Shown here: positions 43,457-52,383 of the stretch, piece after piece
Numbering within the stretch: position 1 is the stretch's first letter
How the letters are laid out: the number at the start of each line of letters is the position of its first letter
Assembly: GCF_023566055.1 (NCBI RefSeq)
Contig: NZ_JALIQP010000002.1
Span: 186,001 to 250,000 of the forward strand
Reading direction: 5' to 3'
DNA from: Halosolutus amylolyticus
GTDB lineage: Archaea > Halobacteriota > Halobacteria > Halobacteriales > Natrialbaceae
Length of the DNA: 64,000 nt
The notes under the pieces: model-generated
What the model was told of the DNA's origin: nothing
Database searches by the model: none
The model's input: the letters and a program-made list of their open reading frames with translations, nothing else
Translations under genes and position numbers: made by a program

Positions 43457-44458
43457 TCAGCCTTCCATGCCGCCGAAGGAGAGCCCGCTCTCGACGTAGC
43501 GCTGGGCGAAGAAGTAGATGATCGCGACGGGCATCGCGAACAGGATCGCGAACGCCGCGAACTCGGTCCACGGCGTCTCGTACCGGCCGGCCGTCGCGAG
43601 CTGGTACAGCTCCACGGAGAGGGTGTAGTTCTCCGGGCGCAACAACGTCTGGGCGATGATGAACTCGTTCCAGCCGGCGAGCCAGGTGAAGATGAGCACG
43701 ACCGCGAGTCCCGGTTTCGAGAGCGGGATGATGATCTCGCGGATCGTATCCCACAGTCCGGCGCCGTCGATCATGGCGGCTTCCTCGTAGGAGACGGGGA
43801 TGTTGTCCATGTAGGTCTTCAGCAGCCAGATGTTGAACGGAAGCGCCGTGGCGGCGTAGAACACGCCGAGCACGACGAGATTGTTCGTGAGCCCGGCGTT
43901 CGAGAACAGCGCGTACAGCGCGATCAGCGCCGCGATCCCCAGTCCGGCGCCGACCTGCGTGAACAGGACGTAGCCGTAGAGGATCTTCTTGCGGCCGAGG
44001 AACTCCCGCCGAGAGAGCGCGTACGCGCTCGGAATGATCATCGCCATGCCGACGGTGATGGTGACGGTGACGACGAGGAGGCTGTTGAACAGCGCTCCCG
44101 GCTGGCTGAAGTCCCCGAACTCGCCCCGGAACAGGAGATTCGACTCGTAGATCGCCCATCGATACGCGCCGAGACCGAACTCGGCGAGGTCCGGGAAGAT
44201 CCCGTCCGAGGACATGAGTTGCGCGTTCGCTGCCAGCGATGCCGCGACGATCCAGTAGATCGGGAACAGCAACAGCACGACCATGAGGGTCGCGCCGAGC
44301 GTCGCACCGACGCTTTTGGCGACGTCCGCGGCGGTCCGCTGTCCGGTTCGGACGTCGTAGATCGCCGTCTGCATCGTCCGATAGACACGTACCGGAGTCA
44401 GTGCTGCCGTCCGCAGGTCGGTCCGGACCTTGTCGGCGATCGCTCGTGGGAGACTCAT
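43457..44458 (-). CDS. malG: Sugar ABC transporter permease, MalG type
   Basis: 333 residues, six core membrane helices plus an N-terminal helix (about 50-72). The cytoplasmic EAA loop EAAMIDGAGLWDTIREIIIP contacts the ATPase. The C-terminus SGLSFGGMEG is MalG-like. Its start overlaps the malF stop by four bases (ATGA). It is the last gene of malE-malF-malG. Confidence 0.88.
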   Translation of the reverse strand: MSLPRAIADKVRTDLRTAALTPVRVYRTMQTAIYDVRTGQRTAADVAKSVGATLGATLMVVLLLFPIYWIVAASLAANAQLMSSDGIFPDLAEFGLGAYRWAIYESNLLFRGEFGDFSQPGALFNSLLVVTVTITVGMAMIIPSAYALSRREFLGRKKILYGYVLFTQVGAGLGIAALIALYALFSNAGLTNNLVVLGVFYAATALPFNIWLLKTYMDNIPVSYEEAAMIDGAGLWDTIREIIIPLSKPGLAVVLIFTWLAGWNEFIIAQTLLRPENYTLSVELYQLATAGRYETPWTEFAAFAILFAMPVAIIYFFAQRYVESGLSFGGMEG

Positions 44459-45483
44459 TGGTCCTCTTGCACCCCCTCGGCGAGGTTACCGTACTTCACC
44501 GAGAGCCACATGAACATCCCGATGAAGGCGATCGCGGTGACCATGATCGCGGACGCGATGCCGTACTGCTGGAACGAGATCGCCTCGCGGTAGCCGTACA
44601 CGAGGATGAGTTCGTTCTGCCGTGCCGGACCACCCTCGTTGAACACCCACGGGACCAGGAACTGCTGGAACGAGGTCGCCGCGGTCAGGATCGATGCGAA
44701 CAGGACCGGCCGTTTGATCGCCGGCAGCGTCACGGTCAGGAAGCGGTGGAAGTACCCCGCGCCGTCGACTTTCGCCGCGTCGTGGAGCTCCGTCGGAACG
44801 TCCTGCAAGGCGCTCACGATGATGATCACCATGAACGGATACGCCAGCCACGCCTCGGTGACGACGTACGCGAAAAACGCCGTCCAGCGGCCACTCAGCC
44901 AGCCGATGGGGACGCTGACGAGCAGGAACTCCGGTGCCGAGATCGACGTCCAGACGACGATCGAGTCGACGACGCCAGCCACCGATCGGACGACGTCGTT
45001 GTAGTAGCTCGCGAAGACGTTGAACACGCCGAACCGGGCGCTAGAGAACATTCCTCGCCAGACCGTGATCGTAAAGATCGGCGGAAAGCCCAGCGGGACG
45101 ATGACCGCAGCACGCATGTGGCGTTTCCCCATCACGCGTGCGTGGTTCAGTACGAGGGCGATCCCGGTCGCGAGGAACACCTTGATGACGAGCGCGACTG
45201 CGACGAACAGCCACGTGATGCCCATCGACGTCCAGAACTGCGAGTCGCCGAACAACTCGACGTAGTTGTCGAAGCCGATGAGTTCGGAGCCGCCGCCGAT
45301 GATCGTCCCCGCGTGGGTCGCGTCCGTCAGCGAGATGTAGACGAGATAGAAGATGGGGTACAGCATGAACGCCGAGAACAGCAAAATCCCGGGGAGAACG
45401 AGCAGCAACGCCCAGTCCCGCCGCTCGAACGGCAACCCATCGATCGCGTACGGGAGGCGTTCGTCAGAGCGAAGAAACGACAT
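44455..45483 (-). CDS. malF: Sugar ABC transporter permease, MalF type
   Basis: 342 residues with six core membrane helices. The EAA loop variant reads DAAKVDGAGYFHRFLTVTLP. It lacks the large external P2 loop of enterobacterial MalF, as usual in archaea. It starts 10 bases downstream of malE and overlaps malG, so the three are co-transcribed. Confidence 0.88.
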   Translation of the reverse strand: MSFLRSDERLPYAIDGLPFERRDWALLLVLPGILLFSAFMLYPIFYLVYISLTDATHAGTIIGGGSELIGFDNYVELFGDSQFWTSMGITWLFVAVALVIKVFLATGIALVLNHARVMGKRHMRAAVIVPLGFPPIFTITVWRGMFSSARFGVFNVFASYYNDVVRSVAGVVDSIVVWTSISAPEFLLVSVPIGWLSGRWTAFFAYVVTEAWLAYPFMVIIIVSALQDVPTELHDAAKVDGAGYFHRFLTVTLPAIKRPVLFASILTAATSFQQFLVPWVFNEGGPARQNELILVYGYREAISFQQYGIASAIMVTAIAFIGMFMWLSVKYGNLAEGVQEDQ

Positions 45484-45493
45484 TGTTATGACG

Positions 45494-46714
45494 TTATTCC
45501 CACGCGTCGCGGACTCGCTCGGCTGCCTGTTCCAGCGCCTCGTCTGGCTCCTGTTCGCCGTTGAACACGCGCTTCAGCGCGTCCTCCGTCGGTTCCCAGA
45601 CGTCGTCCATCTTCGGGTGGGCCGGCATCGGCATCCCCATCTCGACGACTTCCGCGAACGTCTGGACCGCCGGATCGATGTCGTCGTTCTGTGCGTGTTC
45701 GGTGTGGACCGGGATCATCCCGTGCCGATCGGCGTTGTTGAGGATGACGTCCTCGGAGGTGGTGTACCACTCGATCCAGTCGACGATCGCGTCGAAGACC
45801 TCCTCGTCGGCGTCCGCGAGCGTCGCGCTGAAGTACCACATCTGGACCCCCGTGTACGGGGTGGGCTCGTTGCCGTCGACCGTGGGGAGCGTCGTGACGC
45901 CGACGTCGACGTTGTCCCGGAAGCCGCCGAGTTGCCACGGGCCGTTGACCGCGAACGGTGCGTTGCCGTCGTTGAACACCGCAGTCTGGGCCTCGTAGTT
46001 CGGGTCTTCCGCCATGTACGGGAAGATGTAGTCGTTCAGGAACTCGAGCCCCTGCACGATTTCGTCGCTTGCGACGCCGAGCTCGTCGGCTTCGGCGTCG
46101 TAGAGGGTACCGCCAAACGCCTGGAGGAAGGGGCTACAGAAGTACGCGTCGAGATTGTACGAAATCCCGTACGTCCCACTCCCGTCGGGGTCGTAGTACT
46201 CCTCCATGATCGCGTCCATGTCTTCGGCCGTCTCGGGCGGTTCGTCGACCATGTCCTTGTTGTAGTAGAGAGTGACCGTCTCGGACCCGAACGGAAGCCC
46301 GTAGACGCTGCCGTCCCAGGAGACCGCATCCTGGGCACTGGCGCTGAACGTGTCGAGATCGACGTCGATGTCGTCGCCACCGTCGTACAGGAACGGCGGG
46401 TCGTCCCGGCCGGCGTACCGACCGACCCAGTCGTGTGCCCACGCCCACGTGTCCGGTCCGTCACCGGCGGGCATGGTCGTCTCGAGCTGGTCGTCCATGT
46501 CGCTGACCGATTCCTGGTTGAGTTCGTGGTCCGTCTCTTCCTCGAACTGCCCGATAAACTGTTCCAGATCCTCTTCCTGCGGTTCGCTCATGTCCGACCA
46601 GAGACGCGGTCCGTCTTCACCGCCGCCCAGAAGGCTTCCGAGACAGCCTGCGAACGCACTGGTCGCTGCGATACCACCAACCCCTTTGAGTAGCCGTCGT
46701 CGATCCACTGTCAT
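45494..46714 (-). CDS. malE: Sugar-binding lipoprotein, MalE type
   Basis: 406 residues. Tat motif DRRRLLKGVGG (4-14) and lipobox FAGC (Cys24) make it a Tat-exported lipoprotein. The body is a family 1 extracellular solute-binding protein: DTWAWAHDWVGRYA, YGLPFGSETVTLYYNKDMV and FAVNGPWQLGGFR are maltose-binding-protein-like segments. With the GH13 and GH15 enzymes nearby, maltodextrin is the best guess. TATA-like CTAAATAC on the minus strand (46744-46751) and a shared motif at 46723-46736 lie upstream. Confidence 0.87.
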   Translation of the reverse strand: MTVDRRRLLKGVGGIAATSAFAGCLGSLLGGGEDGPRLWSDMSEPQEEDLEQFIGQFEEETDHELNQESVSDMDDQLETTMPAGDGPDTWAWAHDWVGRYAGRDDPPFLYDGGDDIDVDLDTFSASAQDAVSWDGSVYGLPFGSETVTLYYNKDMVDEPPETAEDMDAIMEEYYDPDGSGTYGISYNLDAYFCSPFLQAFGGTLYDAEADELGVASDEIVQGLEFLNDYIFPYMAEDPNYEAQTAVFNDGNAPFAVNGPWQLGGFRDNVDVGVTTLPTVDGNEPTPYTGVQMWYFSATLADADEEVFDAIVDWIEWYTTSEDVILNNADRHGMIPVHTEHAQNDDIDPAVQTFAEVVEMGMPMPAHPKMDDVWEPTEDALKRVFNGEQEPDEALEQAAERVRDAWE

Positions 46715-46722
46715 AGTGAATA

Positions 46723-46736
46723 TGTGATGAATAATG
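46723..46736. promoter_or_regulatory. Shared operator candidate before malE
   Basis: TGTGATGAATAATG, between the malE TATA box and the ATG at 46714. Related to TGTGACGAAATAATG before malK (46878-46892) and TATGATGAAAT before the GH13 gene. Confidence 0.45.
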
Positions 46737-46877
46737 ACTTCAGGTATTTAGAAGTTCGGGTGTCGTTCGTTCGCAGGCGCGTTTCACGGCCACAGGGGGC
46801 GATATTTGGCCGATTTCCCCGTCCTCTGCCCGATTCGGCCGGTGGTGACGCCGAAACGGCCCACCCGGGTAATAATG

Positions 46878-46892
46878 TGTGACGAAATAATG
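46878..46892. promoter_or_regulatory. Shared operator candidate before malK
   Basis: TGTGACGAAATAATG, directly upstream of TATA-like CCTAAATTA (46896-46904) of malK. The predicted transcript starts near 46926 with a ~26-nt leader. Confidence 0.45.
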
Positions 46893-46951
46893 CACCCTAA
46901 ATTAGAATTCTTGGGAAAGAGTTATGTGTGAATTCCACCCAGGACTAGCAA

Positions 46952-48076
46952 ATGGCAACCCTTCGAGTGGAAAACCTTCGGAAAGAGTACGACAGAGGGT
47001 CGATCGTGGCGGTCGACGGGGTCGATCTCGAGGTGAACGACGGCGAGTTCGTTACCGTCGTCGGCCCATCCGGCTGTGGAAAGACGACTACACTGCGAAT
47101 GATCGCCGGACTGGAAGAACCGACCGGCGGAACGATTCACCTCGGTGGAACCGACGTCACCGACGAGAGCGCCAAGACCCGGGACATCGCGATGGTGTTC
47201 CAGAATTACGCGCTGTATCCACACAAGACGGTGTACGAGAACATGGAGTTCGGTCTCCGGATGAGCACCGATCTCTCGAAGCCCGAGCGCGAGGAGAAAG
47301 TCCAGTGGGCCGCCGAGATGATGGATATCAGTGAACTTCTGGAAAAGAAACCCGACGAACTCTCCGGCGGCCAGAAACAGCGCGTCGCGCTCGGGCGGGC
47401 GATCGTCCGGGAACCGGAAGTGTTCCTGTTCGACGAACCGCTCAGCAATCTCGACGCGAAGCTCCGGACCTCGATGCGCGCCGAGATCCAGCGTCTGCAG
47501 GACGAACTCGGGATCACGTCCGTCTACGTGACACACGATCAGGAGGAGGCGATGACGATGGGCGACAAGATCGTCATCCTCAACGGCGGGACTCTCCAGC
47601 AGGTCGGCGAGCCGAAAGCGGTCTACGACGAACCGGCGAACGAGTTCGTCGCCGGCTTCATCGGGTCGCCCTCGATGAACTTCGTCGACGTCACCGCCCG
47701 ATCCTCGGGGGAGGGCCTCGTGCTGACGGATGGAGCGACGTTCCAGTACACCCTGTCGCCGGAGTACGCGTCCGGCGTCGCAATCGAGGACGGCGACTCC
47801 GCGACCCTCGGAATCCGGCCCGAGGACGTTCACCCGGCCGACGGCGGCGAATCGATCCGGACGACCGTCGAGGTCATCGAACCCATCGGCAGCGACAACT
47901 ACCTCTATCTCGACGTCTCGGAGGACTTCATCGCCCGGGTGCGGGCGGACTACGAACCGAGCGTCGACCAGTCCATCGATATCACGTTCGACGAATCGAA
48001 GCTCAGGCTCTTCGACGCCGAAACCGGCGAGTCGCTGCTCCACTCGAGCAAGGCGATGCCGACGCCCGGGGCCTGA
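46952..48076 (+). CDS. malK: Sugar ABC transporter ATPase, MalK/UgpC type
   Basis: 374 residues. Walker A GPSGCGKTT (38-46), Q-loop MVFQNYALYPH, signature LSGGQKQR, Walker B VFLFDEPLSNLDAKLR and switch His in VTHDQEEAMTMG are complete. The C-terminal 140 residues are the TOBE/regulatory domain typical of MalK and UgpC. It is divergent from malEFG across a 237-bp promoter region, so it powers that importer. Confidence 0.92.
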   Translation: MATLRVENLRKEYDRGSIVAVDGVDLEVNDGEFVTVVGPSGCGKTTTLRMIAGLEEPTGGTIHLGGTDVTDESAKTRDIAMVFQNYALYPHKTVYENMEFGLRMSTDLSKPEREEKVQWAAEMMDISELLEKKPDELSGGQKQRVALGRAIVREPEVFLFDEPLSNLDAKLRTSMRAEIQRLQDELGITSVYVTHDQEEAMTMGDKIVILNGGTLQQVGEPKAVYDEPANEFVAGFIGSPSMNFVDVTARSSGEGLVLTDGATFQYTLSPEYASGVAIEDGDSATLGIRPEDVHPADGGESIRTTVEVIEPIGSDNYLYLDVSEDFIARVRADYEPSVDQSIDITFDESKLRLFDAETGESLLHSSKAMPTPGA

Positions 48077-48198
48077 ACGATCGACGATCGGGCGACGGTG
48101 TCGAAGTACTCGGTTCGAATACGCCCCGTCTGCGGCCGCTGTAAGCTGTTCTCACTCGAACGCGAAACGACGCAAAACGGTCGGGTCGATTTCCGGTC

Positions 48199-50250
48199 CT
48201 ACTCGTGGCTGGCCGCGTACTCGCCGACGTCGCTCTCGACCTGCTTGGCCTGCTCGGTCGCCTCGAGCACGCTCGCCGTCGCGAGACGGATCGCGTGCGG
48301 CCAGCCCAGCGGCGTCGCACTGTCGGCCGTCCCGTCGTCGAACACCTGTTCGGGCAGATATTCGCCCGATCGGCGAAGCGTGCCGCCGGGAGCGACCAGT
48401 GAGAGCAACTCCCGGGCGCGAATTTCGAACGACTCCCGCTCGGGCCGATCGTTCGCGGCGAGCAACTGCCCGAGTTCCGCGGCCGCGTAGGCTCCCCAGG
48501 CGGTCGTCACCGTCCAGATCTTGGCCTCGTCCTGGGTCCGGACCCGCCAGGGGTCGCCTTCGAAGCGCGCGAGTCCCTCCACCGGGCCGTCCGGATCGCG
48601 GTAGAGTCCGTCGATCGTCGTCTCGACGTGGGAGACGAGCCGATCGAGTCGGGCGTCGTCGACGGCCGCGATCGCGTCGTACTCCCGGTGGGCCGAGGCG
48701 AGCGCGAGCGTGCTGCCGTCCAGCCGATCGTCGACCTCCTCGCCATCGAGGCGAAGCGCGTAGATTCCGCGATCGGGCAGCCAGAGGTCGTCGAGCGCCT
48801 CGTAGACCGTTCGCGCGTTCTCGCTGGCGCGCGCGGCAACGTCGTCCGGGACCGGCGCACGTGCGATCGCGGCGTAGGCCTCGAGGTAGGTCGCGGCCGT
48901 GTGCGTGAACCGACCGGTCATGTTCTCCCAGGCGTTCTGGACGCGGCCCGGGAGGCCGTCGGCCGAGAGCGTCGCGTCCATCCCGTCGAGCGCCGCCGTC
49001 AGCGTCTCCCGGACCCGATCGTCGCTCGGATCGATTCGGCGGAGGTAGGTCGCGAGGAACGCGGCGACGCTCGCGGTCTGGTCGGCCTGGTAATCCGCGG
49101 TGCTCCCGTCTTCGAGTCGGGCGTTCGCCCAGCCTGGGGCGAGTTCGCCGTTGTGCGGCCAGACGCGGTGTGGCCAGGTTCCGTCGGGAAGCTGGGTCTC
49201 GCAGTGGAACCGGGCGCTGGCCGCATGCCAGGGTTCGAGGTCCAGTCCCGCCGCGCGATCCGCCTCGAGCAGGAACGCGGCGATCTCCCCGTCGTCCCGG
49301 AACCAGGTGTAGCCGTAGCCGCCCGAATAGCGGTAGAACGGATCGAACTCGGGGCCGGCGATCCGCGCACCGGTCGGGGCGCGCAACAGACAGAGCGCGC
49401 GCAGGTCAGCGAATCCGTCCTCGACGCCGGACCCGGAATCGGGATCCGGAAGCGCGTCCCGGGCCTGTCGCCGGCCGGCCGCGAGTATGGCCTCTCGATC
49501 GTCGTACTCCGTGGCACCGCTCCGGACGCGATCGAGGGCGGCCGTCCGCTCGCCGCCGTCCGTGAGCAACGTCGCGACGGTCGCACTCGGCGACTCACCG
49601 GTCAGGGGGACGCTCACCCTGGTGATCGGGCTGAGCCTGTCCTCCTCGTAGCGGTCGTCGGCCTCCGATCGGGGAAACTCGATCGGGTCGGACGCGAGCA
49701 GTTCCTCGAACCGTTCGGGAACCTGTCCGGTCACGTCGAGGTCGGTCGAGGCGGCGAGGACGTCCCGCTCGCTGTCGTGGTACACCTCGACCGCGTCGTC
49801 GTGCTGGAGTTGCCCGATCCGGTTCGCTCGTCCGTCCGGGGCGAACCCGAAACATCCCACGAGCGTCGGGGGTGAGTCACCATCGACGGCCGACTCGAGT
49901 TCGACGTGCGTCAGGTGGAGCCGATCGATCGTGAGGTCGTACTGGCGACACGTCCGCCCGCCCAGGTCGTAGACGGTTTCGACGACTGCCGTCCCGTGGA
50001 CGTACCGCTGGTCGCCGTCGTCGAACCAGTGGACCGAGCCGTCGCGCTCGAGGCCGAACCGCGATCGCTCGATCCCGGAGAGGCCGGAGAGCGGGTAGGA
50101 GTAGTCCCTGATCGAGCCGTCGGGGGCGACGTGCACGAGTCGGTCGTCGAGACCGGAGAACAGTCCCGTCGTCGATCGACGTTCGCCGGGGAACAGGTGT
50201 GGATCACCCCGAGAACGCTTGAAGTCGTTGAGAGCGCCGTGCAGTTCCAT
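48199..50250 (-). CDS. GH15 glucoamylase-type glycoside hydrolase
   Basis: 683 residues, no export signal, so likely cytosolic. The N-terminal beta-sandwich (1-260) is followed by an (alpha/alpha)6 barrel. Key segments are YRYSGGYGYTWFRDDGEIAAF, the substrate strip QLPDGTWPHRVWP, DEAKIWTVTTAWGAYAAAEL and the catalytic base region SGEYLPEQVFDD, ending in ATPLGWPHAIRLA. These match prokaryotic glucoamylases and glucodextranases, which release glucose from chain ends. The start at 50250 is favoured because TATA-like GCTTAATG near 50277 predicts a leaderless message from there. Divergent from trmB. Confidence 0.87.
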   Translation of the reverse strand: MELHGALNDFKRSRGDPHLFPGERRSTTGLFSGLDDRLVHVAPDGSIRDYSYPLSGLSGIERSRFGLERDGSVHWFDDGDQRYVHGTAVVETVYDLGGRTCRQYDLTIDRLHLTHVELESAVDGDSPPTLVGCFGFAPDGRANRIGQLQHDDAVEVYHDSERDVLAASTDLDVTGQVPERFEELLASDPIEFPRSEADDRYEEDRLSPITRVSVPLTGESPSATVATLLTDGGERTAALDRVRSGATEYDDREAILAAGRRQARDALPDPDSGSGVEDGFADLRALCLLRAPTGARIAGPEFDPFYRYSGGYGYTWFRDDGEIAAFLLEADRAAGLDLEPWHAASARFHCETQLPDGTWPHRVWPHNGELAPGWANARLEDGSTADYQADQTASVAAFLATYLRRIDPSDDRVRETLTAALDGMDATLSADGLPGRVQNAWENMTGRFTHTAATYLEAYAAIARAPVPDDVAARASENARTVYEALDDLWLPDRGIYALRLDGEEVDDRLDGSTLALASAHREYDAIAAVDDARLDRLVSHVETTIDGLYRDPDGPVEGLARFEGDPWRVRTQDEAKIWTVTTAWGAYAAAELGQLLAANDRPERESFEIRARELLSLVAPGGTLRRSGEYLPEQVFDDGTADSATPLGWPHAIRLATASVLEATEQAKQVESDVGEYAASHE

Positions 50251-50387
50251 CGGTTCGATTGTTCGTCCCCGGCCCATTAAGCTTTGTTGAAAAATGTATT
50301 CCTACTTTTCTCCAACGGGACGGCAGGTCGTCACGTTCCGATTGGCGCCGATTCGGTTCAAAACGGGGGGCGTGACCCGGAATCTTT

Positions 50388-50403
50388 TACTCGCGCCGGA
50401 GCC
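50388..50403 (+). promoter_or_regulatory. TrmB-type box before trmB
   Basis: TACT-CGCGCCG-GAGCC, next to TATA-like TCTTTTA, 38 bases before the trmB ATG. Same TACT-N7-GAG layout as before both dehydratase genes; suggests autoregulation. Confidence 0.55.
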
Positions 50404-50425
50404 TCTCGTGACGTAATACGAACAC

Positions 50426-51487
50426 ATGGACGACGACGATCTCGCCGAACTTCTCGAACGCTTCGGCCTCTCTGAAAAGGAAATCGACACGTATCTCGCA
50501 ATTCTCGAACACGGCGAATCGAAAGCCAGTACGATCTCCGACGCGGCCGACGTCTCCAAGCGGTACGTCTACAGCATCAGCGAAGAACTCGAGAAGCGCG
50601 GGTTCGTCGAAGTCGACGACCACGCGGTGCCGACGGTGATCCGTCCCGTCGACCCGGACGAGGTGGTCGATCGGCTCACGAACAGCGTCGAACGGATCGA
50701 GCCGGGGATTCGATCGCGGTTCACGAGCACCGAGCGCACGGGCGAACAGTTCGAGGTGATCAAATCCCGCCAGACGGTGCTCAAGCGGATCGAGAGTCTG
50801 CTCGCGAACGCCGAGAACGAGGTAACGCTCTCGCTCCCCGCCGACGTCCTCCCCCAAGTTCGATCGACGCTCGAGGAGACGGTCGATCGGGGCGTCCTCG
50901 TGTTACTTCTGCTGGGTGCCACCGGTGACGAGGTCCAGGACATCGCCTCGCTCGCGGGAACGGCGAGCACGGTTCGGACGTGGGACGCGCTCGTCCCGAC
51001 GATGCTGACGGTCGATCGCCAGCACGGCCTGCTCGCGCCGAGCCAGATGCTCACCAGTTCCCGGAGCGACACCAGGGCGATCGCCCTCTCGCAGGAACAG
51101 CTCGTGCCGGTGCTCGCCGGCTCCTTCCTCGCGAACTACTGGCCGACGGCCGAAGAGCGGTACGTCACCGCACCCGCCGAGTTGCCCCGGACCTACGAGG
51201 AGTTCCGGAACGCCGTCTTCCAGATCGCGCTGCATCGCGCCGCAGAGACGCGAATCGAGGCGACCGTCAGCGGAACGTGGGTCGGTGACGGCGACGACCC
51301 CGTCGAACTGACCGGCGAAATCGTCGACGTCCGCCAGAGCCTGGTCCGACCCGTCACCTCGACGGTCCCGATCGAGAACTCGTTCACGATCGCCGTCGAC
51401 GGCGACCGGGTTTCGATCGGGGGAAGCGGCGCGTTCCTCGAGGACGTCGAGGCGGAATCGGTCACCATCCGGCCCCTCGAGTCCTGA
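50426..51487 (+). CDS. trmB: TrmB-family sugar-responsive transcriptional regulator
   Basis: 353 residues. An N-terminal winged HTH (1-75: LLERFGLSEKEIDTYLAILEHGESKASTI) is followed by a coiled linker. A sugar-binding domain (about 110-250, phospholipase-D-like fold of TrmB) and a C-terminal beta domain come next. Haloarchaeal TrmB switches between glycolysis and gluconeogenesis genes according to glucose. Its position among importer, amylases, KDPG aldolase and glucose dehydrogenase fits. Boxes of its known type lie before its own gene and both dehydratases. Confidence 0.92.
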   Translation: MDDDDLAELLERFGLSEKEIDTYLAILEHGESKASTISDAADVSKRYVYSISEELEKRGFVEVDDHAVPTVIRPVDPDEVVDRLTNSVERIEPGIRSRFTSTERTGEQFEVIKSRQTVLKRIESLLANAENEVTLSLPADVLPQVRSTLEETVDRGVLVLLLLGATGDEVQDIASLAGTASTVRTWDALVPTMLTVDRQHGLLAPSQMLTSSRSDTRAIALSQEQLVPVLAGSFLANYWPTAEERYVTAPAELPRTYEEFRNAVFQIALHRAAETRIEATVSGTWVGDGDDPVELTGEIVDVRQSLVRPVTSTVPIENSFTIAVDGDRVSIGGSGAFLEDVEAESVTIRPLES

Positions 51488-51577
51488 GTCGGTCACGAGA
51501 ACGAGACCGACACCGTCACTGATACTATTTCGCCCGTGAGTGAATTTATTTGAGTCGGGGATGAACGACCCGATACG

Positions 51578-51658
51578 ATGACCCGCGACACGACCCGACA
51601 GACAGTTCCGCTCGCCGTCGATCGATCAGCCAGCGACGGAGGTCTCGCCGATGACTGA
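51578..51658 (+). CDS. Candidate 26-residue upstream ORF coupled to KDPG aldolase
   Basis: ATG at 51578 lies about 30 bases after TATA-like AATTTATT (51543-51550), where a leaderless transcript would begin. The frame runs 26 codons and its TGA overlaps the aldolase start (ATGACTGA). The peptide (MTRDTTRQTVPLAVDR...) has no known motif. It may be a leader that couples translation, or chance. Confidence 0.35.
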   Translation: MTRDTTRQTVPLAVDRSASDGGLADD

Positions 51659-52304
51659 CAAAGCGGCGATCAAGGCGCGACTCGTCGAGAACGGCGTCAT
51701 CGCCGTCATGCGCGGCATCGACTCGGACGACGTCGCCCCGGTCGCGCGAGCGGTACACGAGGCGGGCGTCGGCGGACTCGAGATCACCGCCGACGAACCA
51801 CACGCGAGCGACAAGATCGCCGCGATCGATCGCGAACTCGCCGGGACGGACGCGATCGTCGGCGCGGGGACCGTCCTCGACGCCGCGAGCGCCCAGTCGG
51901 TGATCGACGCCGGCGCCGAGTTCGTCGTCTCGCCACACACCAGTCCCGAGGTGGTCGGGACCTGCAACCGCCACGGCGTCCTCGCCGCACCGGGCGTCAT
52001 GACGCCCACCGAAGCCGTCACTGCGATGGAAGCCGGCGCGGACGTCCTGAAGATGTTCCCGGCCTCGACCGTCGGCCCGGGCCACATCGGGGCGCTCACC
52101 GGGCCGCTCGGCGACGTCGACGTCATCCCGACCGGCGGCGTCTCGCCGGACAACGTCGCCGACTTCTTCGACGCCGGTGCGGTCGCCGTCGGGGCCGGTG
52201 GCGCGATCCTGGACGACGAAGCGATCGCGAACGGCGACATGGACGGGGTCCGAGAGACGGCAGCCGAGTTCGTTGCGGCCGTCGAGGACGCGCGAGGGGA
52301 CTGA
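51651..52304 (+). CDS. kdpgA: KDPG aldolase (bacterial-type class I)
   Basis: 217 residues. Splits 2-keto-3-deoxy-6-phosphogluconate into pyruvate and glyceraldehyde 3-phosphate. The Schiff-base Lys134 lies in DVLKMFPAST, and the catalytic Glu44 in GGLEIT. Phosphate-binding IPTGGVSPDN is present. Positions match E. coli Eda (E45, K133). Haloarchaea use this aldolase in the semi-phosphorylative Entner-Doudoroff pathway, for which glucose dehydrogenase and a dehydratase are also here. Confidence 0.93.
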   Translation: MTDKAAIKARLVENGVIAVMRGIDSDDVAPVARAVHEAGVGGLEITADEPHASDKIAAIDRELAGTDAIVGAGTVLDAASAQSVIDAGAEFVVSPHTSPEVVGTCNRHGVLAAPGVMTPTEAVTAMEAGADVLKMFPASTVGPGHIGALTGPLGDVDVIPTGGVSPDNVADFFDAGAVAVGAGGAILDDEAIANGDMDGVRETAAEFVAAVEDARGD

Positions 52305-52383
52305 AGCCCACGACGTCCGTCGGGAGAGCATACGGCGGGACGGCGCTTCTGGCGGGACGATCGGGACCCCGTTCGGAAACCGA

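Noticed and set aside
48199-50250. Secreted glucoamylase
   Set aside because: No Tat or Sec signal at any plausible start; the protein begins MELHGALNDFKR.
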